Of a DNA stretch of 64,000 bases, positions 26,555-37,796 are shown one piece after another. Numbering within the stretch: position 1 is the stretch's first letter; the number at the start of each line of letters is the position of its first letter. A program made the position numbers and the translations under genes. The stretch is from assembly GCA_903863015.1 (NCBI GenBank), contig CAIPAI010000057.1:1-64000 (forward strand), in the 5' to 3' direction. The notes below the pieces were generated by a model. That model did not search any database. It worked only from the letters and a program-made list of their open reading frames with translations, and was not told where the DNA came from. The stretch is from an uncultured Actinomycetes bacterium (GTDB taxonomy: Bacteria > Actinomycetota > Actinomycetes > Nanopelagicales > Nanopelagicaceae).

Positions 26555-28893
26555 TGACTCTTACTAACAATGAAGTAGCCACCGGTGTCGAAATGATCAC
26601 GGTCACTATCGATGGTTTCGAAGTAACTGTTCCTAAAGGCACGTTGATCATTCGCGCGGCTGAAATGTTGGGAATTCAGGTTCCCCGCTTTTGTGATCAC
26701 CCACTTCTTGATCCTGTCGGCGCCTGCCGCCAATGCCTTGTCGATGTAGAAATCAACGGGCGCGCGTTTCCAAAACCACAAGCATCTTGCACGATGCCAG
26801 TTGAGAACGGGATGATCGTCAAGACGCAATTAACATCTCCTGTTGCTGCCAAAGCGCAACAAGGCGTCATGGAACTGCTTCTCATCAACCATCCGCTTGA
26901 TTGCCCAGTCTGTGACAAGGGTGGCGAGTGCCCACTTCAGAATCAGGCAATGTCTACCGGCCGTGGCGAATCTCGTTTCAGTGGCGTCAAGCGCACTTTC
27001 CCCAAGCCAATCAATATTTCTTCGCAAGTTCTTCTTGACCGGGAGCGATGCGTACTCTGCGCACGTTGTACTCGTTTCTCGGATCAAATTTCTGGCGATC
27101 CATTCATTACGCTCAACGAGCGCGGCGCCCTTCAGCAAGTTGGCATTTACGAGAAGGAACCGTTCGAGTCGTACTTCTCGGGAAATACCGTGCAGATCTG
27201 TCCAGTGGGAGCTCTCACTGGTGCCGCATACCGCTTCCGTTCTCGCCCATTCGATCTAGTTTCTACACCATCTGTGTGTGAGCACTGTGCATCAGGATGT
27301 GCGCTTCGTACGGACGTTCGACGCGGCGTTGTTCTTCGACGTCTTGCCGGCGACGACGCTGAGGTTAATCAGGAGTGGAATTGCGATAAGGGTCGTTGGG
27401 CATTCCAATACTCCACTTCTAAGAATCGCCTCACCACACCGCTTGTTCGTGTAGATGGACGACTTGTTCCTACTTCGTGGCCAGATGCATTAGCTACCGC
27501 CGCAGCGGTGTTAGAGGGCAAGCGATCTGCCGTACTCACGGGTGGACGTCTCACTGTCGAAGATGCCTACGCGTATCAAAAGTTTGCCCGGACTGTGCTC
27601 GGAACGAATGACATTGATTTCCGTGCACGTACTGCTAGCGACGAAGAGCGCGCATTCTTGGGACACATTGCTGGAACCTCGACGTCGTATGCGGATATTG
27701 ATGCTGCCCAAAATGTTCTACTCGTCGCTTTCGAACCCGAAGAAGAGTCTCCCATTGTCTTCTTGCGACTACGTCGAAATGTGCGTTCACATAAACTGGC
27801 GGTTTCCACGATTGCGCCTTTCCGATCTGCAGGTAGCAAGAAATTGAACGCCACCGTTATCAAGGGGGATGAAGTTGCCGCGCTTGCCGGTGCGCAACTT
27901 GATTCAAACTCGGTAATTTTGGTGGGCGAGCGCGCAGCTCGTACTCCTGGTCTCTATAACGCTGCACTTGAAGCCGCTAAGAAGAGTGGCGCCAAACTTG
28001 CTTGGGTCCCACGTCGGGCAGGTGAGCGAGGAGCACTCGATGCTGGAGCGCTTGGCACCCTACTTCCAGGTGGTCGTCCTGTTTCAGATTCCGGTGCACG
28101 CATAGATATCGCTACCGCCTGGGATGCCTCCACACTTCCAGCTGAGATAGGTCGGACGGGCGAAGAAATCATTGCAGCAGCAGCCGCGGGGACGCTTATC
28201 TCCCTGGTGGTCGCCGGCGTTGATATCAACGATCTCCCGGTAGATGCTCGGGCTGCGCTTAAGAAAGCTTTCGTGGTGAGTTTTGAAATTCGTGAAAGCT
28301 CGGTCACTGAATTCGCCGACGTGGTCTTCCCGGTGGCCGCCGTCGTTGAGAAGTCGGGAACCTTCATTGATTGGGAAGGAAGGCCGCGCTCTTTCGATCG
28401 AGTTCTTGATGATGTTTCCAAGTTCTCTGATACTCGCGTCCTTTCCATGTTGGCCAAAGAAATGAAGCGTCCACTTGGCTTTGGTGATACCGCATCTGCT
28501 GGCAAGGAGCTTCACGCACTCGGCGCCTGGGATGGTGCTCGAGTTCCCGCAATTACTTCCAAGAGCATTGATACCTCAAGAAGTGTTGAACAAGGTGGCA
28601 ACGCAGAATTAATCTCATGGCGGATGTTGCTAGATCTTGGATCGCTTCAAGAAGATGAGCCACATCTTGCGGGAACCGCGCGCAAGGCAGTGGCGCGCAT
28701 CTCTGCTGGCACTGCGCAAAAGCATGGAATAGCTTCCGCAATCAAGATCACTGGCGATGCAGGCGCGATTACGTTGCCGGTAGAGATTACCGAGATGCAA
28801 GACGATCTTGTTTGGGTTCCAGAGAATTCAATTAATTCCCAAGTGCGCACGCTCGGCAAGAGTGGGCGCGTCACGATTGGAGCGGCATCGTGA
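26554..28893 (+). CDS. nuoG: NADH-quinone oxidoreductase subunit G
   Basis: A 779-residue iron-sulfur subunit. The N-terminal ferredoxin domain has [15 protein letters not shown], then the His/Cys-ligated cluster region [17 protein letters not shown], then [17 protein letters not shown], and the molybdopterin-oxidoreductase-like body starts with [11 protein letters not shown]. The frame opens at 26503 inside nuoF, but I use the ATG at 26554 that overlaps the nuoF stop by one base, as at the other junctions. A 183-codon antisense frame at 27954-28505 is a shadow of this gene. Confidence 0.95.
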   Translation: MTLTNNEVATGVEMITVTIDGFEVTVPKGTLIIRAAEMLGIQVPRFCDHPLLDPVGACRQCLVDVEINGRAFPKPQASCTMPVENGMIVKTQLTSPVAAKAQQGVMELLLINHPLDCPVCDKGGECPLQNQAMSTGRGESRFSGVKRTFPKPINISSQVLLDRERCVLCARCTRFSDQISGDPFITLNERGALQQVGIYEKEPFESYFSGNTVQICPVGALTGAAYRFRSRPFDLVSTPSVCEHCASGCALRTDVRRGVVLRRLAGDDAEVNQEWNCDKGRWAFQYSTSKNRLTTPLVRVDGRLVPTSWPDALATAAAVLEGKRSAVLTGGRLTVEDAYAYQKFARTVLGTNDIDFRARTASDEERAFLGHIAGTSTSYADIDAAQNVLLVAFEPEEESPIVFLRLRRNVRSHKLAVSTIAPFRSAGSKKLNATVIKGDEVAALAGAQLDSNSVILVGERAARTPGLYNAALEAAKKSGAKLAWVPRRAGERGALDAGALGTLLPGGRPVSDSGARIDIATAWDASTLPAEIGRTGEEIIAAAAAGTLISLVVAGVDINDLPVDARAALKKAFVVSFEIRESSVTEFADVVFPVAAVVEKSGTFIDWEGRPRSFDRVLDDVSKFSDTRVLSMLAKEMKRPLGFGDTASAGKELHALGAWDGARVPAITSKSIDTSRSVEQGGNAELISWRMLLDLGSLQEDEPHLAGTARKAVARISAGTAQKHGIASAIKITGDAGAITLPVEITEMQDDLVWVPENSINSQVRTLGKSGRVTIGAAS

Positions 28894-30149
28894 GTGAAGT
28901 TCAACAACTCCTCGGCAATGATCCGGGTTGGCTCACACTCGTAAAGGCGCTCATTGTTTTCGTCTTTGCTGTGCTGATGACTCTCATGTCTATTTGGGGC
29001 GAGCGCCGCATTGTTGCTCGCATGCAAATGCGCCTTGGACCAAACCGCACCGGCCCCTTTGGACTTGTGCAAGGTCTGGCAGACGGTGTGAAGCTTGCAC
29101 TGAAGGAAGACATCATTCCTAAAGCTGCCGATGCAGTGGTATTCGTTCTGGCACCCATTATTGCCGCAACTACCTGCTTCATGTCCTTTGCCGTAATTCC
29201 GATGACTGGCAAGGTAAAGCTCTTTGGTCACGAGACCACGATGCAACTTACGGATCTTCCCGTTGGCGTTCTCTATATTCTTTCGATCGCGTCAATTGGC
29301 GTTTACGGAATTGTTCTTGCCGGATGGTCGTCGGGTTCTACTTACCCACTTCTCGGTGGATTGCGCTCGAGCGCTCAAGTTATCTCGTACGAAGTGGCAA
29401 TGGGTCTATCGCTTGTAGCGGTCTTCCTCTACGCGGGCTCAATGTCTACCTCCGACATCATCGATGCCCAAAACAAGATTTGGTATGCGATCGTGCTCTT
29501 CCCATCATTCGTTATCTACGTGATTTCGATGGTCGGTGAAACCAACCGCGCACCATTCGATTTAGCAGAGGCTGAAGGAGAGCTTGTGGGTGGATTCCAC
29601 ACGGAGTACTCCTCGCTTAAGTTTGCGCTCTTCTTCCTTGCTGAGTACGTAAACATCATCACCGTTTCCGCACTGGCAACCACACTCTTCCTAGGTGGAT
29701 ACCACGCACTTCCTGGCCTCACATTCACTGAGTCTTGGCTCGGCGGTTACTTCACCTTCTTCTGGTTCCTAGCCAAGGTGCTCGCTTTCCTCTTCTTCTT
29801 CATTTGGCTTCGTGGCACGCTTCCGCGCCTTCGTTACGACCAATTTATGAAGTTTGGTTGGAAGGTACTCATCCCTGCATCACTCGTCTGGATCATGTTG
29901 GTTTCTACGCTTCGAGTCTTCTCGCTTCAAGGAACTTCGCGAGCCTATGTATTGGGATTCGTCGTGGGTGCGATTCTGTTGGGTCTTGGTGCGAGCTCGA
30001 TTTACGACAAGACCAAGAAGCGCAAAGCCGGAGAAGTTGCCGCGCTTGTATATGACGCACCAGATTTTGCAGTTCCCCAACTTCCAATGAGCGTTTCCAC
30101 ATTCGTGGTGCCCAGCGCAGCTGCTTCTAAGGAGTCCGCGAGTGAGTAA
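28890..30149 (+). CDS. nuoH: NADH-quinone oxidoreductase subunit H
   Basis: A 419-residue membrane subunit of the ND1 family with eight helices, at the junction of the arms. The conserved loop [20 protein letters not shown] near residues 32-51 and the acidic loop [24 protein letters not shown] near residue 215 line the quinone channel. A C-terminal hydrophilic extension of about 60 residues ends the protein. GTG start overlapping nuoG by four bases; overlaps nuoI by eight. Confidence 0.95.
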   Translation: MSEVQQLLGNDPGWLTLVKALIVFVFAVLMTLMSIWGERRIVARMQMRLGPNRTGPFGLVQGLADGVKLALKEDIIPKAADAVVFVLAPIIAATTCFMSFAVIPMTGKVKLFGHETTMQLTDLPVGVLYILSIASIGVYGIVLAGWSSGSTYPLLGGLRSSAQVISYEVAMGLSLVAVFLYAGSMSTSDIIDAQNKIWYAIVLFPSFVIYVISMVGETNRAPFDLAEAEGELVGGFHTEYSSLKFALFFLAEYVNIITVSALATTLFLGGYHALPGLTFTESWLGGYFTFFWFLAKVLAFLFFFIWLRGTLPRLRYDQFMKFGWKVLIPASLVWIMLVSTLRVFSLQGTSRAYVLGFVVGAILLGLGASSIYDKTKKRKAGEVAALVYDAPDFAVPQLPMSVSTFVVPSAAASKESASE

Positions 30150-30756
30150 CGAATTGATTCCTTCAAAGGATGGCGCGCTCGAGAGGGCGGCGCAGGAGAG
30201 TATTCCGGTGGCCAACACAGGCCCGGCAAGTCTCGGTAAGCAATCACAAGGTTTCGGCGTCACCTTTGCGACCATGTTCAAAAAGGTGAACACAGAGCAG
30301 TATCCAGAAGAGAAAGTGCCCACGGCTCCACGTTTTCATGGGCGTCACCAGCTCAACCGCTATCCAGATGGATTAGAACGTTGCATTGGTTGCGAACTCT
30401 GCGCTTGGGCCTGCCCCGCAGATGCCATCTATGTGGAAGGTGCATCCAACACAGAAGACGGTCGTTTCTCTCCCGGTGAACGTTACGGTCGTGTTTATCA
30501 AATCAACTACTTACGCTGCATTTTCTGTGGGCTTTGTATCGAAGCGTGCCCTACGCGTGCACTCACCATGACTAATGAGTACGAACTTGCAGACGATGGT
30601 CGCGAGAAGTTGATCTACGAGAAGCAAGATCTCCTCGCCCCGCTTATGCCCGGAATGGTGAAGCCACCACACGCTATGTTCCCTGGAACTGACGACGGCG
30701 ATTACTACCGTGGTCAAGTAACCGGTGCTCATCCAAGCCAAGGAGAGCAAGTATGA
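30142..30756 (+). CDS. nuoI: NADH-quinone oxidoreductase subunit I
   Basis: A 204-residue subunit with two [4Fe-4S] clusters, N6a and N6b. The ligand motifs are [12 protein letters not shown] and [15 protein letters not shown], with TNEYELAD after the second as in canonical NuoI. A 50-residue variable N-terminal lead precedes the amphipathic family start. GTG start inside the end of nuoH. Compare the diverged paralogue at 61765. Confidence 0.95.
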   Translation: MSNELIPSKDGALERAAQESIPVANTGPASLGKQSQGFGVTFATMFKKVNTEQYPEEKVPTAPRFHGRHQLNRYPDGLERCIGCELCAWACPADAIYVEGASNTEDGRFSPGERYGRVYQINYLRCIFCGLCIEACPTRALTMTNEYELADDGREKLIYEKQDLLAPLMPGMVKPPHAMFPGTDDGDYYRGQVTGAHPSQGEQV

Positions 30757-31550
30757 ATCTAATTTTGGCGGCTAATCCGTTTACCCCCGGCCAAACCGGC
30801 ACCCCAGAGGCGGTTCTCTTCTGGATTTTGGCGCCGCTCGCAGTTCTGGCGGCAGTCAGCATGATTTTCGTGAAGAAGGCAGTGCATTCCGCACTCCTTC
30901 TTGCATGGGTCATGATCACCTTGGCAATTTTCTACATCGCAGAAGATGCGCCATTCCTCGGCATCGTTCAGATCGTGGTCTATACCGGTGCGGTCATGAT
31001 GCTCTTCCTCTTTATCCTCATGCTTGTAGGTGTCGATAGTTCTGATTCGCTGGTTGAAACCATCAAGGGTCAGCGCGTCATGGCAATGATCGGCGCCCTC
31101 GGCTTCGCGGTACTACTGATCGGCGCTATCGGCCGCTCTTACACGGGATTCGCCGGGCTCACAGCAGCTAACACTGACGGTAACGTCGAAGGCTTGGCGC
31201 AATTACTCTTCACTCGCTACGTCTGGGCATTTGAAGTGGTTTCCGCTTTGCTCATCACTGCCGCTCTCGGTGCCATGGTTCTTGGTCATCGCGAACGTTC
31301 GAGTGAGCGCCCTACACAGCGAGAACTTTCGATCCTGCGTTTTCGCCCGGGATCAAAGCTGCCTGGTGCCCCGCTGCCCAACCCCGGCGTTTATGCATTG
31401 CATAACGCGGTAGATGTTCCCGCCTTGCTTCCGGATGGCACCCCTGATCCATCGTCGGTCTCACGCGTTCTCAAGGCTCGTGGGGATGTCTTAGATACCA
31501 AGGCTTTTGAAATGCACACGATTGAGGAGGGCGAAGATGAGTCCAAATAA
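30753..31550 (+). CDS. nuoJ: NADH-quinone oxidoreductase subunit J
   Basis: A 265-residue membrane subunit of the ND6 family with five helices in its first 170 residues. The helix with the pi-bulge is [22 protein letters not shown] near residues 70-91. The C-terminal 90 residues are hydrophilic, longer than in E. coli but usual for actinobacteria. It overlaps nuoK by 14 bases, so nuoK is read from inside its end. Confidence 0.94.
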   Translation: MNLILAANPFTPGQTGTPEAVLFWILAPLAVLAAVSMIFVKKAVHSALLLAWVMITLAIFYIAEDAPFLGIVQIVVYTGAVMMLFLFILMLVGVDSSDSLVETIKGQRVMAMIGALGFAVLLIGAIGRSYTGFAGLTAANTDGNVEGLAQLLFTRYVWAFEVVSALLITAALGAMVLGHRERSSERPTQRELSILRFRPGSKLPGAPLPNPGVYALHNAVDVPALLPDGTPDPSSVSRVLKARGDVLDTKAFEMHTIEEGEDESK

Positions 31551-31836
31551 TTACCTGGTGCTCTCTGCGCTGCTCTTCTCTATAGGAGCAATTGGCGTCG
31601 TACTTCGCCGCAATGCGATCGTGGTTTTCATGTGTGTTGAGTTGATGCTCAACGCGGCCAACTTAGCTTTTGTCACTTTTGCTAGGTTGCTAGGAAATCT
31701 CGATGGTCAAGTAGTCGCTTTTTTCACAATGGTGGTGGCAGCTTGCGAAGTAGTAGTTGGTCTCGCAATTATCGTGACAATTTTCCGCTCTCGTCGCTCG
31801 GCTTCGGTCGATGACGCTAACTTGTTGAAGTACTAG
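31537..31836 (+). CDS. nuoK: NADH-quinone oxidoreductase subunit K
   Basis: A 99-residue membrane subunit of the ND4L family with three helices. The two conserved buried glutamates are in [12 protein letters not shown] and [11 protein letters not shown]. The frame is open from 31507, but the ATG at 31537 has GAGGAGG at 31524-31530 and starts the family sequence ([10 protein letters not shown]). Confidence 0.95.
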   Translation: MSPNNYLVLSALLFSIGAIGVVLRRNAIVVFMCVELMLNAANLAFVTFARLLGNLDGQVVAFFTMVVAACEVVVGLAIIVTIFRSRRSASVDDANLLKY

Positions 31837-31850
31837 GAAGGAGGAATATC

Positions 31851-33767
31851 GTGGAAGCTACACATGCACTTGCGAGTGGTACTAGTTCTCTCTTGGTTTG
31901 GTTGATCGCGCTCCCGGCGCTTGGCGCAACGATCCTCCTTCTGGCCGGACGTCGTTCCGACAAGTGGGGTCACCTCTTGGCTACCGCACTTTCCGGTGCT
32001 TCTTTCGTCGTCGGCCTTGTGGAGCTCTTCAAGATGCTCAGCCGAGATGGTGAAACGCGCGGCGTTTCTCAACATCTCTTCACGTGGATCAATGCTGGCT
32101 CCTTCAACGTTGAAGCTGGCTTGTTGCTCGATCAACTCTCTATTTGCTTCGTCCTCCTTATTACTGGGGTAGGCACTCTCATTCATGTTTACTCCATTGC
32201 ATACATGGAGCACGATCATGATCGTCGTAGATTCTTCTCATACCTCAATCTCTTCATTGCTGCGATGCTCTTGCTCGTCCTCGGAGATTCTTTCCTCAAC
32301 CTCTACGTAGGCTGGGAAGGCGTAGGTCTTGCCTCATATCTACTTATTGGGTTCTGGAATCAGAAGCCGGCTTATGCCACCGCCGCCAAGAAGGCGTTCG
32401 TGGTTAACCGCATCGGTGACATGGGGCTCAGCTTTGCGATCATGATCGCATTTACAGCTTTCGGAACGGTTTCGTTCCAAGGTGTGGCAAACCATGCTGG
32501 TCCGGAACATAAGCAGATCATGACGTGGATGGGTCTTGCTCTCTTGCTGGCAGCCGCCGGTAAGTCTGCGCAATTCCCCTTGCAATCATGGCTCGGCGAT
32601 GCCATGGCCGGCCCCACTCCAGTCTCGGCCTTGATTCACGCCGCAACAATGGTGACCGCGGGCGTTTATCTCATCACGCGTTCTAACTTCGTCTTTGATT
32701 CGGCACCCACGGCACAACTCATGGTGGTCATCGTTGGTGTTGTCACTCTGCTCTTTGGTGCACTTATTGGTACTGCTAAAGACGACATCAAGAAAGCGTT
32801 GGCTGCTTCCACGATGTCGCAGATTGGCTACATGGTTCTCGCTGCAGGGCTTGGACCTGCCGGTTACGCTTTTGCCATCATGCACTTGCTGACACATGGT
32901 TTCTTTAAGGCAAGCATGTTCCTAGGCGCTGGCTCGGTCATGCACGGAATGAATGATGAAGTTGATATGCGTAAGTTTGGTCGTTTGCGTTTGGCAATGC
33001 CGATCACTTACATCACCTTTGGTCTGGGTTACTTAGCAATTATTGGCGTGCCACCGTTCTCCGGGTTCTTCTCGAAAGACAAAATCATTGAGGCCGCATT
33101 CAATGCTGGCGGCCCCCGTGGCTGGATCATCGGCTTCGCGGCCTTGCTCGGTGCGGCAATCACTGCCTTCTACATGACACGCGTCATGGTGTTGACCTTC
33201 TTTGGCCAAAAGCGTTGGGCCGATGAGGCGCATCCGCATGAGTCTCCCAAACTTATGACGGCGCCTATCATCATTCTTTCGATTGGTTCGATCGCAGCCG
33301 GCGCGCTCTTCGCCTTTGGTTCGTCATTGCAACATTGGCTCGAGCCAGTGGTTGCCCGCGGATTTGTTGAAGGCGAGCCTGCGCTTCAACCGATAGTTGT
33401 AAGCATCATGGCTTTGGTCGCGGTTGCGCTCGGTGTAGCTCTTGCTTACATCAAGTACGTACGTGTGCCAGTCGAAGCGGTAGCACCCACGAATGTTTCT
33501 ATCTGGACTCGTTTTGCACGGCGCGACTTGCTTCAGGATGCGTTTAACGAAGCAGTATTTATGCGTCCTGGTCAATATCTCACCCGCGCACTCTCATTCT
33601 TCGATCGCAAGGTTGTTGACGGGGCGGTGAACGGTACGGGAGCGCTCTTCGGAGGGCTCTCGGTGCGAGTTCGCCGCGTACAAACTGGTTACGTTCGCAC
33701 CTATGCACTACTCATTCTGGTCGGCGCCGCACTTATTTTGGCGGCCATGTTGGCAGCGAGGATCTGA
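31851..33767 (+). CDS. nuoL: NADH-quinone oxidoreductase subunit L
   Basis: A 638-residue antiporter-like subunit (ND5 family) at the distal end of the membrane arm, with about 16 helices including the long lateral helix near the C-terminus. Recognisable segments are [19 protein letters not shown] and [33 protein letters not shown] strong AAGGAGG stands nine bases before the GTG start, after a 14-base gap from nuoK. Confidence 0.96.
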   Translation: MEATHALASGTSSLLVWLIALPALGATILLLAGRRSDKWGHLLATALSGASFVVGLVELFKMLSRDGETRGVSQHLFTWINAGSFNVEAGLLLDQLSICFVLLITGVGTLIHVYSIAYMEHDHDRRRFFSYLNLFIAAMLLLVLGDSFLNLYVGWEGVGLASYLLIGFWNQKPAYATAAKKAFVVNRIGDMGLSFAIMIAFTAFGTVSFQGVANHAGPEHKQIMTWMGLALLLAAAGKSAQFPLQSWLGDAMAGPTPVSALIHAATMVTAGVYLITRSNFVFDSAPTAQLMVVIVGVVTLLFGALIGTAKDDIKKALAASTMSQIGYMVLAAGLGPAGYAFAIMHLLTHGFFKASMFLGAGSVMHGMNDEVDMRKFGRLRLAMPITYITFGLGYLAIIGVPPFSGFFSKDKIIEAAFNAGGPRGWIIGFAALLGAAITAFYMTRVMVLTFFGQKRWADEAHPHESPKLMTAPIIILSIGSIAAGALFAFGSSLQHWLEPVVARGFVEGEPALQPIVVSIMALVAVALGVALAYIKYVRVPVEAVAPTNVSIWTRFARRDLLQDAFNEAVFMRPGQYLTRALSFFDRKVVDGAVNGTGALFGGLSVRVRRVQTGYVRTYALLILVGAALILAAMLAARI

Positions 33768-33769
33768 TC

Positions 33770-35275
33770 ATGTACCTCTCCTCACTACTCCTTCTCCCGC
33801 TGATCGGTTCGGCAGTTATTGCTGGATTACCAGCCGGTCGCACCTTGCTCGCCAAGCAGATCGCACTCGGCACTAGCGTGCTCACCGCGATCCTAGGTAT
33901 CGCAATGGCCCTCCAATTTGATCGTGCACTCGGAACCTTCCAGTTCGTGGAGAGCCACGAGTGGATCACTTCATTTGGCGTGAAATATGGCTTAGGTATC
34001 GATGGCACAGGTCTGGTGCTCATCTTGATGGCGCTCATCTTGGCCCCTATCGTCATTCTTGCTTCATGGAATGAAGGAGAAGGCGGTCGCTTTAGCCAGA
34101 AGGCGTTCTTCGCATTGTTACTTGTTTTGGAAACATTCATGGTCGGCGTTTTCGCTGCCACAGATGTCTTCCTCTTCTACGTATTTTTCGAAGCGATGCT
34201 TATTCCGGTCTACTTCCTCATTGGATCCTTTGGAGGACCAAACCGCTCCTACGCTGCTGTGAAGTTTTTGCTATACAGCTTGCTTGGTGGGCTTCTTATG
34301 CTGGCCGCAGTTATTGGCCTTTATGTCCTCACGAAGAATCAATTCGGTGCACCTACCTTCGATGTCACTGAGTTGAGCGCACTCAATATTGATCAAAATC
34401 TGCAGCGCTGGCTCTTCCTCGGTTTCTTTATTGCCTTTGCGATCAAGGCGCCGATGTGGCCGCTCCATACCTGGTTGCCAGATGCTGCCTCGGCGGCAAC
34501 TCCCGGAACCGCAATTCTGCTCATCGGTGTGCTCGATAAAGTTGGCACTTACGGCATGATTCGCTACTGCCTTCCACTCTTTCCAGATGCTGCACACTAT
34601 TTTGCACCGACCATTGTCGTGCTCGCGGTTATCAGCATTATTTATGGTGCGATCTTGGCCATTGGGCAGAAGGATCTCAAGCGCCTCATTGCATTTACCT
34701 CCATCTCGCACTTCGGTTTCATCGTGCTCGGTATTTTTGCGATGACGAGCACTGCGGGTGCAGGTGCCACGCTTTACATGTTCAATCACGGCTTCTCGAC
34801 CGCCGCCCTCTTTATGGTGGCGGGCTGGATGATCTCTCGACGGAACTCATCGACGATTGCTGATTTTGGTGGCCTGCAACGCGTCACTCCCGTGATGGCT
34901 TGGATGTTCTTCCTTGCAGGTATGTCGAGTTTGGCGCTTCCAGGCCTCTCGAGCTTCGTGAGCGAAGTTTTGGTGCTTGTGGGCTCGTATCAAACTTTCC
35001 CAGTAGCGGCGATCATCTCGACTGTTGCCATCGTCTTGGCTGCGCTCTACATCTTGATTGTGGTGCAACGTTCGCTGCACGGACCTATAGCGCCTGGTAA
35101 TGAATCTCTGCCAGATCTCACCACTCGTGAGCGGGTGGCAATTGCGCCCGTTATTGCCATCATCATTTTCCTGGGCTTTGTACCTAGCGTCTTGCTCAAC
35201 GTCATTAACCCGACGGTGACGCATACATTGACGCAAGTACACGCCACCGAGCCCACACCGACAGCGGGGGAGTAA
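33770..35275 (+). CDS. nuoM: NADH-quinone oxidoreductase subunit M
   Basis: A 501-residue antiporter-like subunit (ND4 family) with 14 helices. The conserved segments are FYVFFEAMLIPVYFLIG and PMWPLHTWLPDAASAATPGTAILL, the latter with the helix-7 lysine region near DKVGTYG. Two bases separate it from nuoL. The end is hydrophilic and short. Confidence 0.96.
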   Translation: MYLSSLLLLPLIGSAVIAGLPAGRTLLAKQIALGTSVLTAILGIAMALQFDRALGTFQFVESHEWITSFGVKYGLGIDGTGLVLILMALILAPIVILASWNEGEGGRFSQKAFFALLLVLETFMVGVFAATDVFLFYVFFEAMLIPVYFLIGSFGGPNRSYAAVKFLLYSLLGGLLMLAAVIGLYVLTKNQFGAPTFDVTELSALNIDQNLQRWLFLGFFIAFAIKAPMWPLHTWLPDAASAATPGTAILLIGVLDKVGTYGMIRYCLPLFPDAAHYFAPTIVVLAVISIIYGAILAIGQKDLKRLIAFTSISHFGFIVLGIFAMTSTAGAGATLYMFNHGFSTAALFMVAGWMISRRNSSTIADFGGLQRVTPVMAWMFFLAGMSSLALPGLSSFVSEVLVLVGSYQTFPVAAIISTVAIVLAALYILIVVQRSLHGPIAPGNESLPDLTTRERVAIAPVIAIIIFLGFVPSVLLNVINPTVTHTLTQVHATEPTPTAGE

Positions 35276-35279
35276 GAGT

Positions 35280-36812
35280 ATGAATTTCGTCGCCCCTGTA
35301 ATCAATTACAGCCAAGTCCTCCCAATTCTTATCGTCTTAGGAACAGCACTCCTGGGCGTTATCGTCGAGGCATTTGTTGCTCGCGATCGTCGTTACCAAA
35401 TTCAAGTACCACTGTCGATTGCCGGGCTTGTGGTGGCATTTGTTTGGATTCTAAAGATCCATGCAACCACAGCGATCACAGCTGAGAGCGCGGTGGCTAT
35501 CGATGGTCCCGCTCTGGTGCTTCAAGGTGCAATTGTCATTTTGGGTATCGCTGGCCTTTTGTTAATTGCCGAGCGCAAACTTGATTCTTCGGGTGATGCA
35601 TTCGTAGCTCAAGCGGCTGCTATTCCAGGTTCTGAAGCTGAACGCACGGCTACATTGGCCAAGCTCACGCAAACTGAAGTATTCCCACTGACTCTCTTTG
35701 CGATTGCCGGCATGATGCTCTTCCCAGCCGCAAACGATTTGGTAACGATGTTTGTGGCGCTCGAAGTGCTCTCACTGCCGCTTTACTTAATGTCAGGCTT
35801 GGCTCGTCGCCGTCGCCTGCTCTCGCAAGAGGCGGCATTGAAGTACTTCCTCTTGGGTGCCTTCTCTTCTGCTTTCTTCCTCTACGGAGCGGCCTTTCTC
35901 TACGGTTATTCCGGCAGCGTCGGATTCCGACAAATTCGGGAAGCAATTCAAACCAACGCTGGTAATGACGTCTTCTTGCTCACCGGTATTGCCCTTGTTT
36001 CAGTGGGCCTGCTCTTTAAGGTGAGCGCGGTGCCGTTCCACTCGTGGACGCCCGATGTTTACCAGGGAGCCCCTACGCCGGTCACCGCGTTCATGGCTGC
36101 CTGCACCAAGATCGCAGCATTCGGTGCCTTTGCTCGCCTCTTCTACGTGGGTCTGAGTGGTGCTCGTTGGGATTGGCGTCCGATGCTCACCGTTATCGCG
36201 ATTGCCACCATGGTTCTTGGTGCCCTTTGGGCGCTTACCCAAACGGATATCAAGCGGATGCTTGCCTACTCTTCAGTAGCGCACTCCGGCTTCATCCTTA
36301 CCGGCATTGTCGCAACCAATAAGGCGGGCCTCTCCGGCACTCTCTTCTACTTGGTGACCTACGGATTCACCACTATTGGCGCCTTCGCAATCGTTACCTT
36401 GGTGCGTAACGCCTCAGGTGAGGCCACACACATCTCCGGATATGCAGGTCTTGGTAAGCGTTCACCTTGGATTGCCATGCTCCTGAGCCTCTTCCTACTT
36501 GCCTTAGCGGGCATTCCTCTCACGAGTGGTTTCGTAGCGAAGTTCGCGGTCTTCTCGGCAGCTTATGAAAGCGGATCAACGGTCCTAGTTATCTTTGGTG
36601 TGCTCACCAGCGCGATCGCGGCTTTCTTCTACATCCGACTTATCGTTCTCATGTTCTTCCAAGATCCAGAAGAAGATGGCCCTACCGTGGCTGCCGCACC
36701 TTTGATGACGACCGCAGCGATTGCGCTCTGCGCCACGGTGACTCTGGTGCTCGGAATCCTGCCTAATTCACTCGTGCACGTCATCGACGCGGCCTCAAGA
36801 TTCGTTTTCTAA
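35280..36812 (+). CDS. nuoN: NADH-quinone oxidoreductase subunit N
   Basis: A 510-residue antiporter-like subunit (ND2 family) and the last nuo gene. Diagnostic segments are LEVLSLPLYLMSGLARR and PFHSWTPDVYQGAPTPVTAFMA, with KRMLAYSSVAHSGF later. The ATG follows nuoM by four bases with GGGGGAG upstream. The next gene begins directly after the stop codon. Confidence 0.96.
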   Translation: MNFVAPVINYSQVLPILIVLGTALLGVIVEAFVARDRRYQIQVPLSIAGLVVAFVWILKIHATTAITAESAVAIDGPALVLQGAIVILGIAGLLLIAERKLDSSGDAFVAQAAAIPGSEAERTATLAKLTQTEVFPLTLFAIAGMMLFPAANDLVTMFVALEVLSLPLYLMSGLARRRRLLSQEAALKYFLLGAFSSAFFLYGAAFLYGYSGSVGFRQIREAIQTNAGNDVFLLTGIALVSVGLLFKVSAVPFHSWTPDVYQGAPTPVTAFMAACTKIAAFGAFARLFYVGLSGARWDWRPMLTVIAIATMVLGALWALTQTDIKRMLAYSSVAHSGFILTGIVATNKAGLSGTLFYLVTYGFTTIGAFAIVTLVRNASGEATHISGYAGLGKRSPWIAMLLSLFLLALAGIPLTSGFVAKFAVFSAAYESGSTVLVIFGVLTSAIAAFFYIRLIVLMFFQDPEEDGPTVAAAPLMTTAAIALCATVTLVLGILPNSLVHVIDAASRFVF

Positions 36813-37796
36813 TTGAGCACGTTAGGTATTCCCCACCTAGCACCTGAACTTGAGAGTGCTCTAGTCGCTGGACTCGGCGAAGTTGAAGAGTTTCTGGTTT
36901 CCCATGTTGAAGGGGAGTACCCCTTCATCACCGAGGCCTCTCGCCACTTGGCCCTTGCCGGCGGCAAGCGCCTCCGTCCACTCCTTACATTGCTCTCATC
37001 GCAATTCGGTAAAGGTATTTCGGAAGATGTGATCAAGGCAGCGGTGGTTGTTGAACTCACGCATCTCGCTACGCTTTATCACGATGATGTGATGGATGAA
37101 GCTCCGCTCCGTCGTGGTGTTCCTAGTGCTAATGCTCGTTGGGATAACACCATCGCGATCCTGACCGGTGATTTTCTCTTTGCCAAAGCCTCTGATTTAC
37201 TTGCAGATTTGGGTCCAGAAGCGGTGCGGATCCAGGCACGTACGTTCGAACGCCTCGTCACTGGACAAATTATGGAAACTGTTGGGGGAGAAGGCGATCA
37301 GCTCGCCCACTATCTCAAAGTGGTGGCCGATAAAACTGGTTCACTTATTGCAACAAGTGCGCGCTTTGGGTCAATGATTGGCGGAGCATCGCCAGAGGTG
37401 GTCGATGTGCTCACCTCTTTTGGGGAGCAAATTGGTGTGGCATTTCAGCTCGCTGACGACGTCATAGATATTGCCAGCGAATCTGGGGTCTCAGGGAAAA
37501 CCCCAGGAACCGATCTGCGCGAGGGTGTACCGACTTTAGTGACCTTGCATGTGATGTCTTCTACTAATCCGGCTGATTCCCAACTCAAATCATTACTTTC
37601 CAAGCCCATCGAAGACGAGCAAGTTATAAAAGAGGTGCTTGCCGCGCTTCGGGCACATCCCGCGCTTGAAGTTTCGCGTAATCAATTGCATGAATATTCA
37701 AATGGTGCCAAGAAGAGTTTGGATTCTTTGCCTGATGGCCCAGCAAAGGCTGCTTTAGTGAGCCTCTGCGACGCTATCATCGAGCGTTCTGCGTGA
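36813..37796 (+). CDS. Polyprenyl diphosphate synthase (menaquinone tail)
   Basis: A 327-residue trans-prenyltransferase with both aspartate-rich motifs: LYHDDVMDEAPLRRG near residue 88 and FQLADDVIDIASES near residue 212, plus GGKRLRP near residue 50. It should build the long isoprenoid chain used by MenA; mycobacterial GrcC1 (Rv0562) is the likely counterpart. The TTG start follows the nuoN stop with no gap, so it depends on the nuo transcript. The last 42 bases overlap the end of the rarD gene on the other strand. Chain length cannot be deduced. Confidence 0.9.
   Translation: MSTLGIPHLAPELESALVAGLGEVEEFLVSHVEGEYPFITEASRHLALAGGKRLRPLLTLLSSQFGKGISEDVIKAAVVVELTHLATLYHDDVMDEAPLRRGVPSANARWDNTIAILTGDFLFAKASDLLADLGPEAVRIQARTFERLVTGQIMETVGGEGDQLAHYLKVVADKTGSLIATSARFGSMIGGASPEVVDVLTSFGEQIGVAFQLADDVIDIASESGVSGKTPGTDLREGVPTLVTLHVMSSTNPADSQLKSLLSKPIEDEQVIKEVLAALRAHPALEVSRNQLHEYSNGAKKSLDSLPDGPAKAALVSLCDAIIERSA

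Noticed and set aside
27954-28505. A 183-codon open frame on the minus strand opposite nuoG
   Set aside because: It lies wholly inside a well-recognised gene, has no family resemblance and follows from the codon bias of the sense strand.
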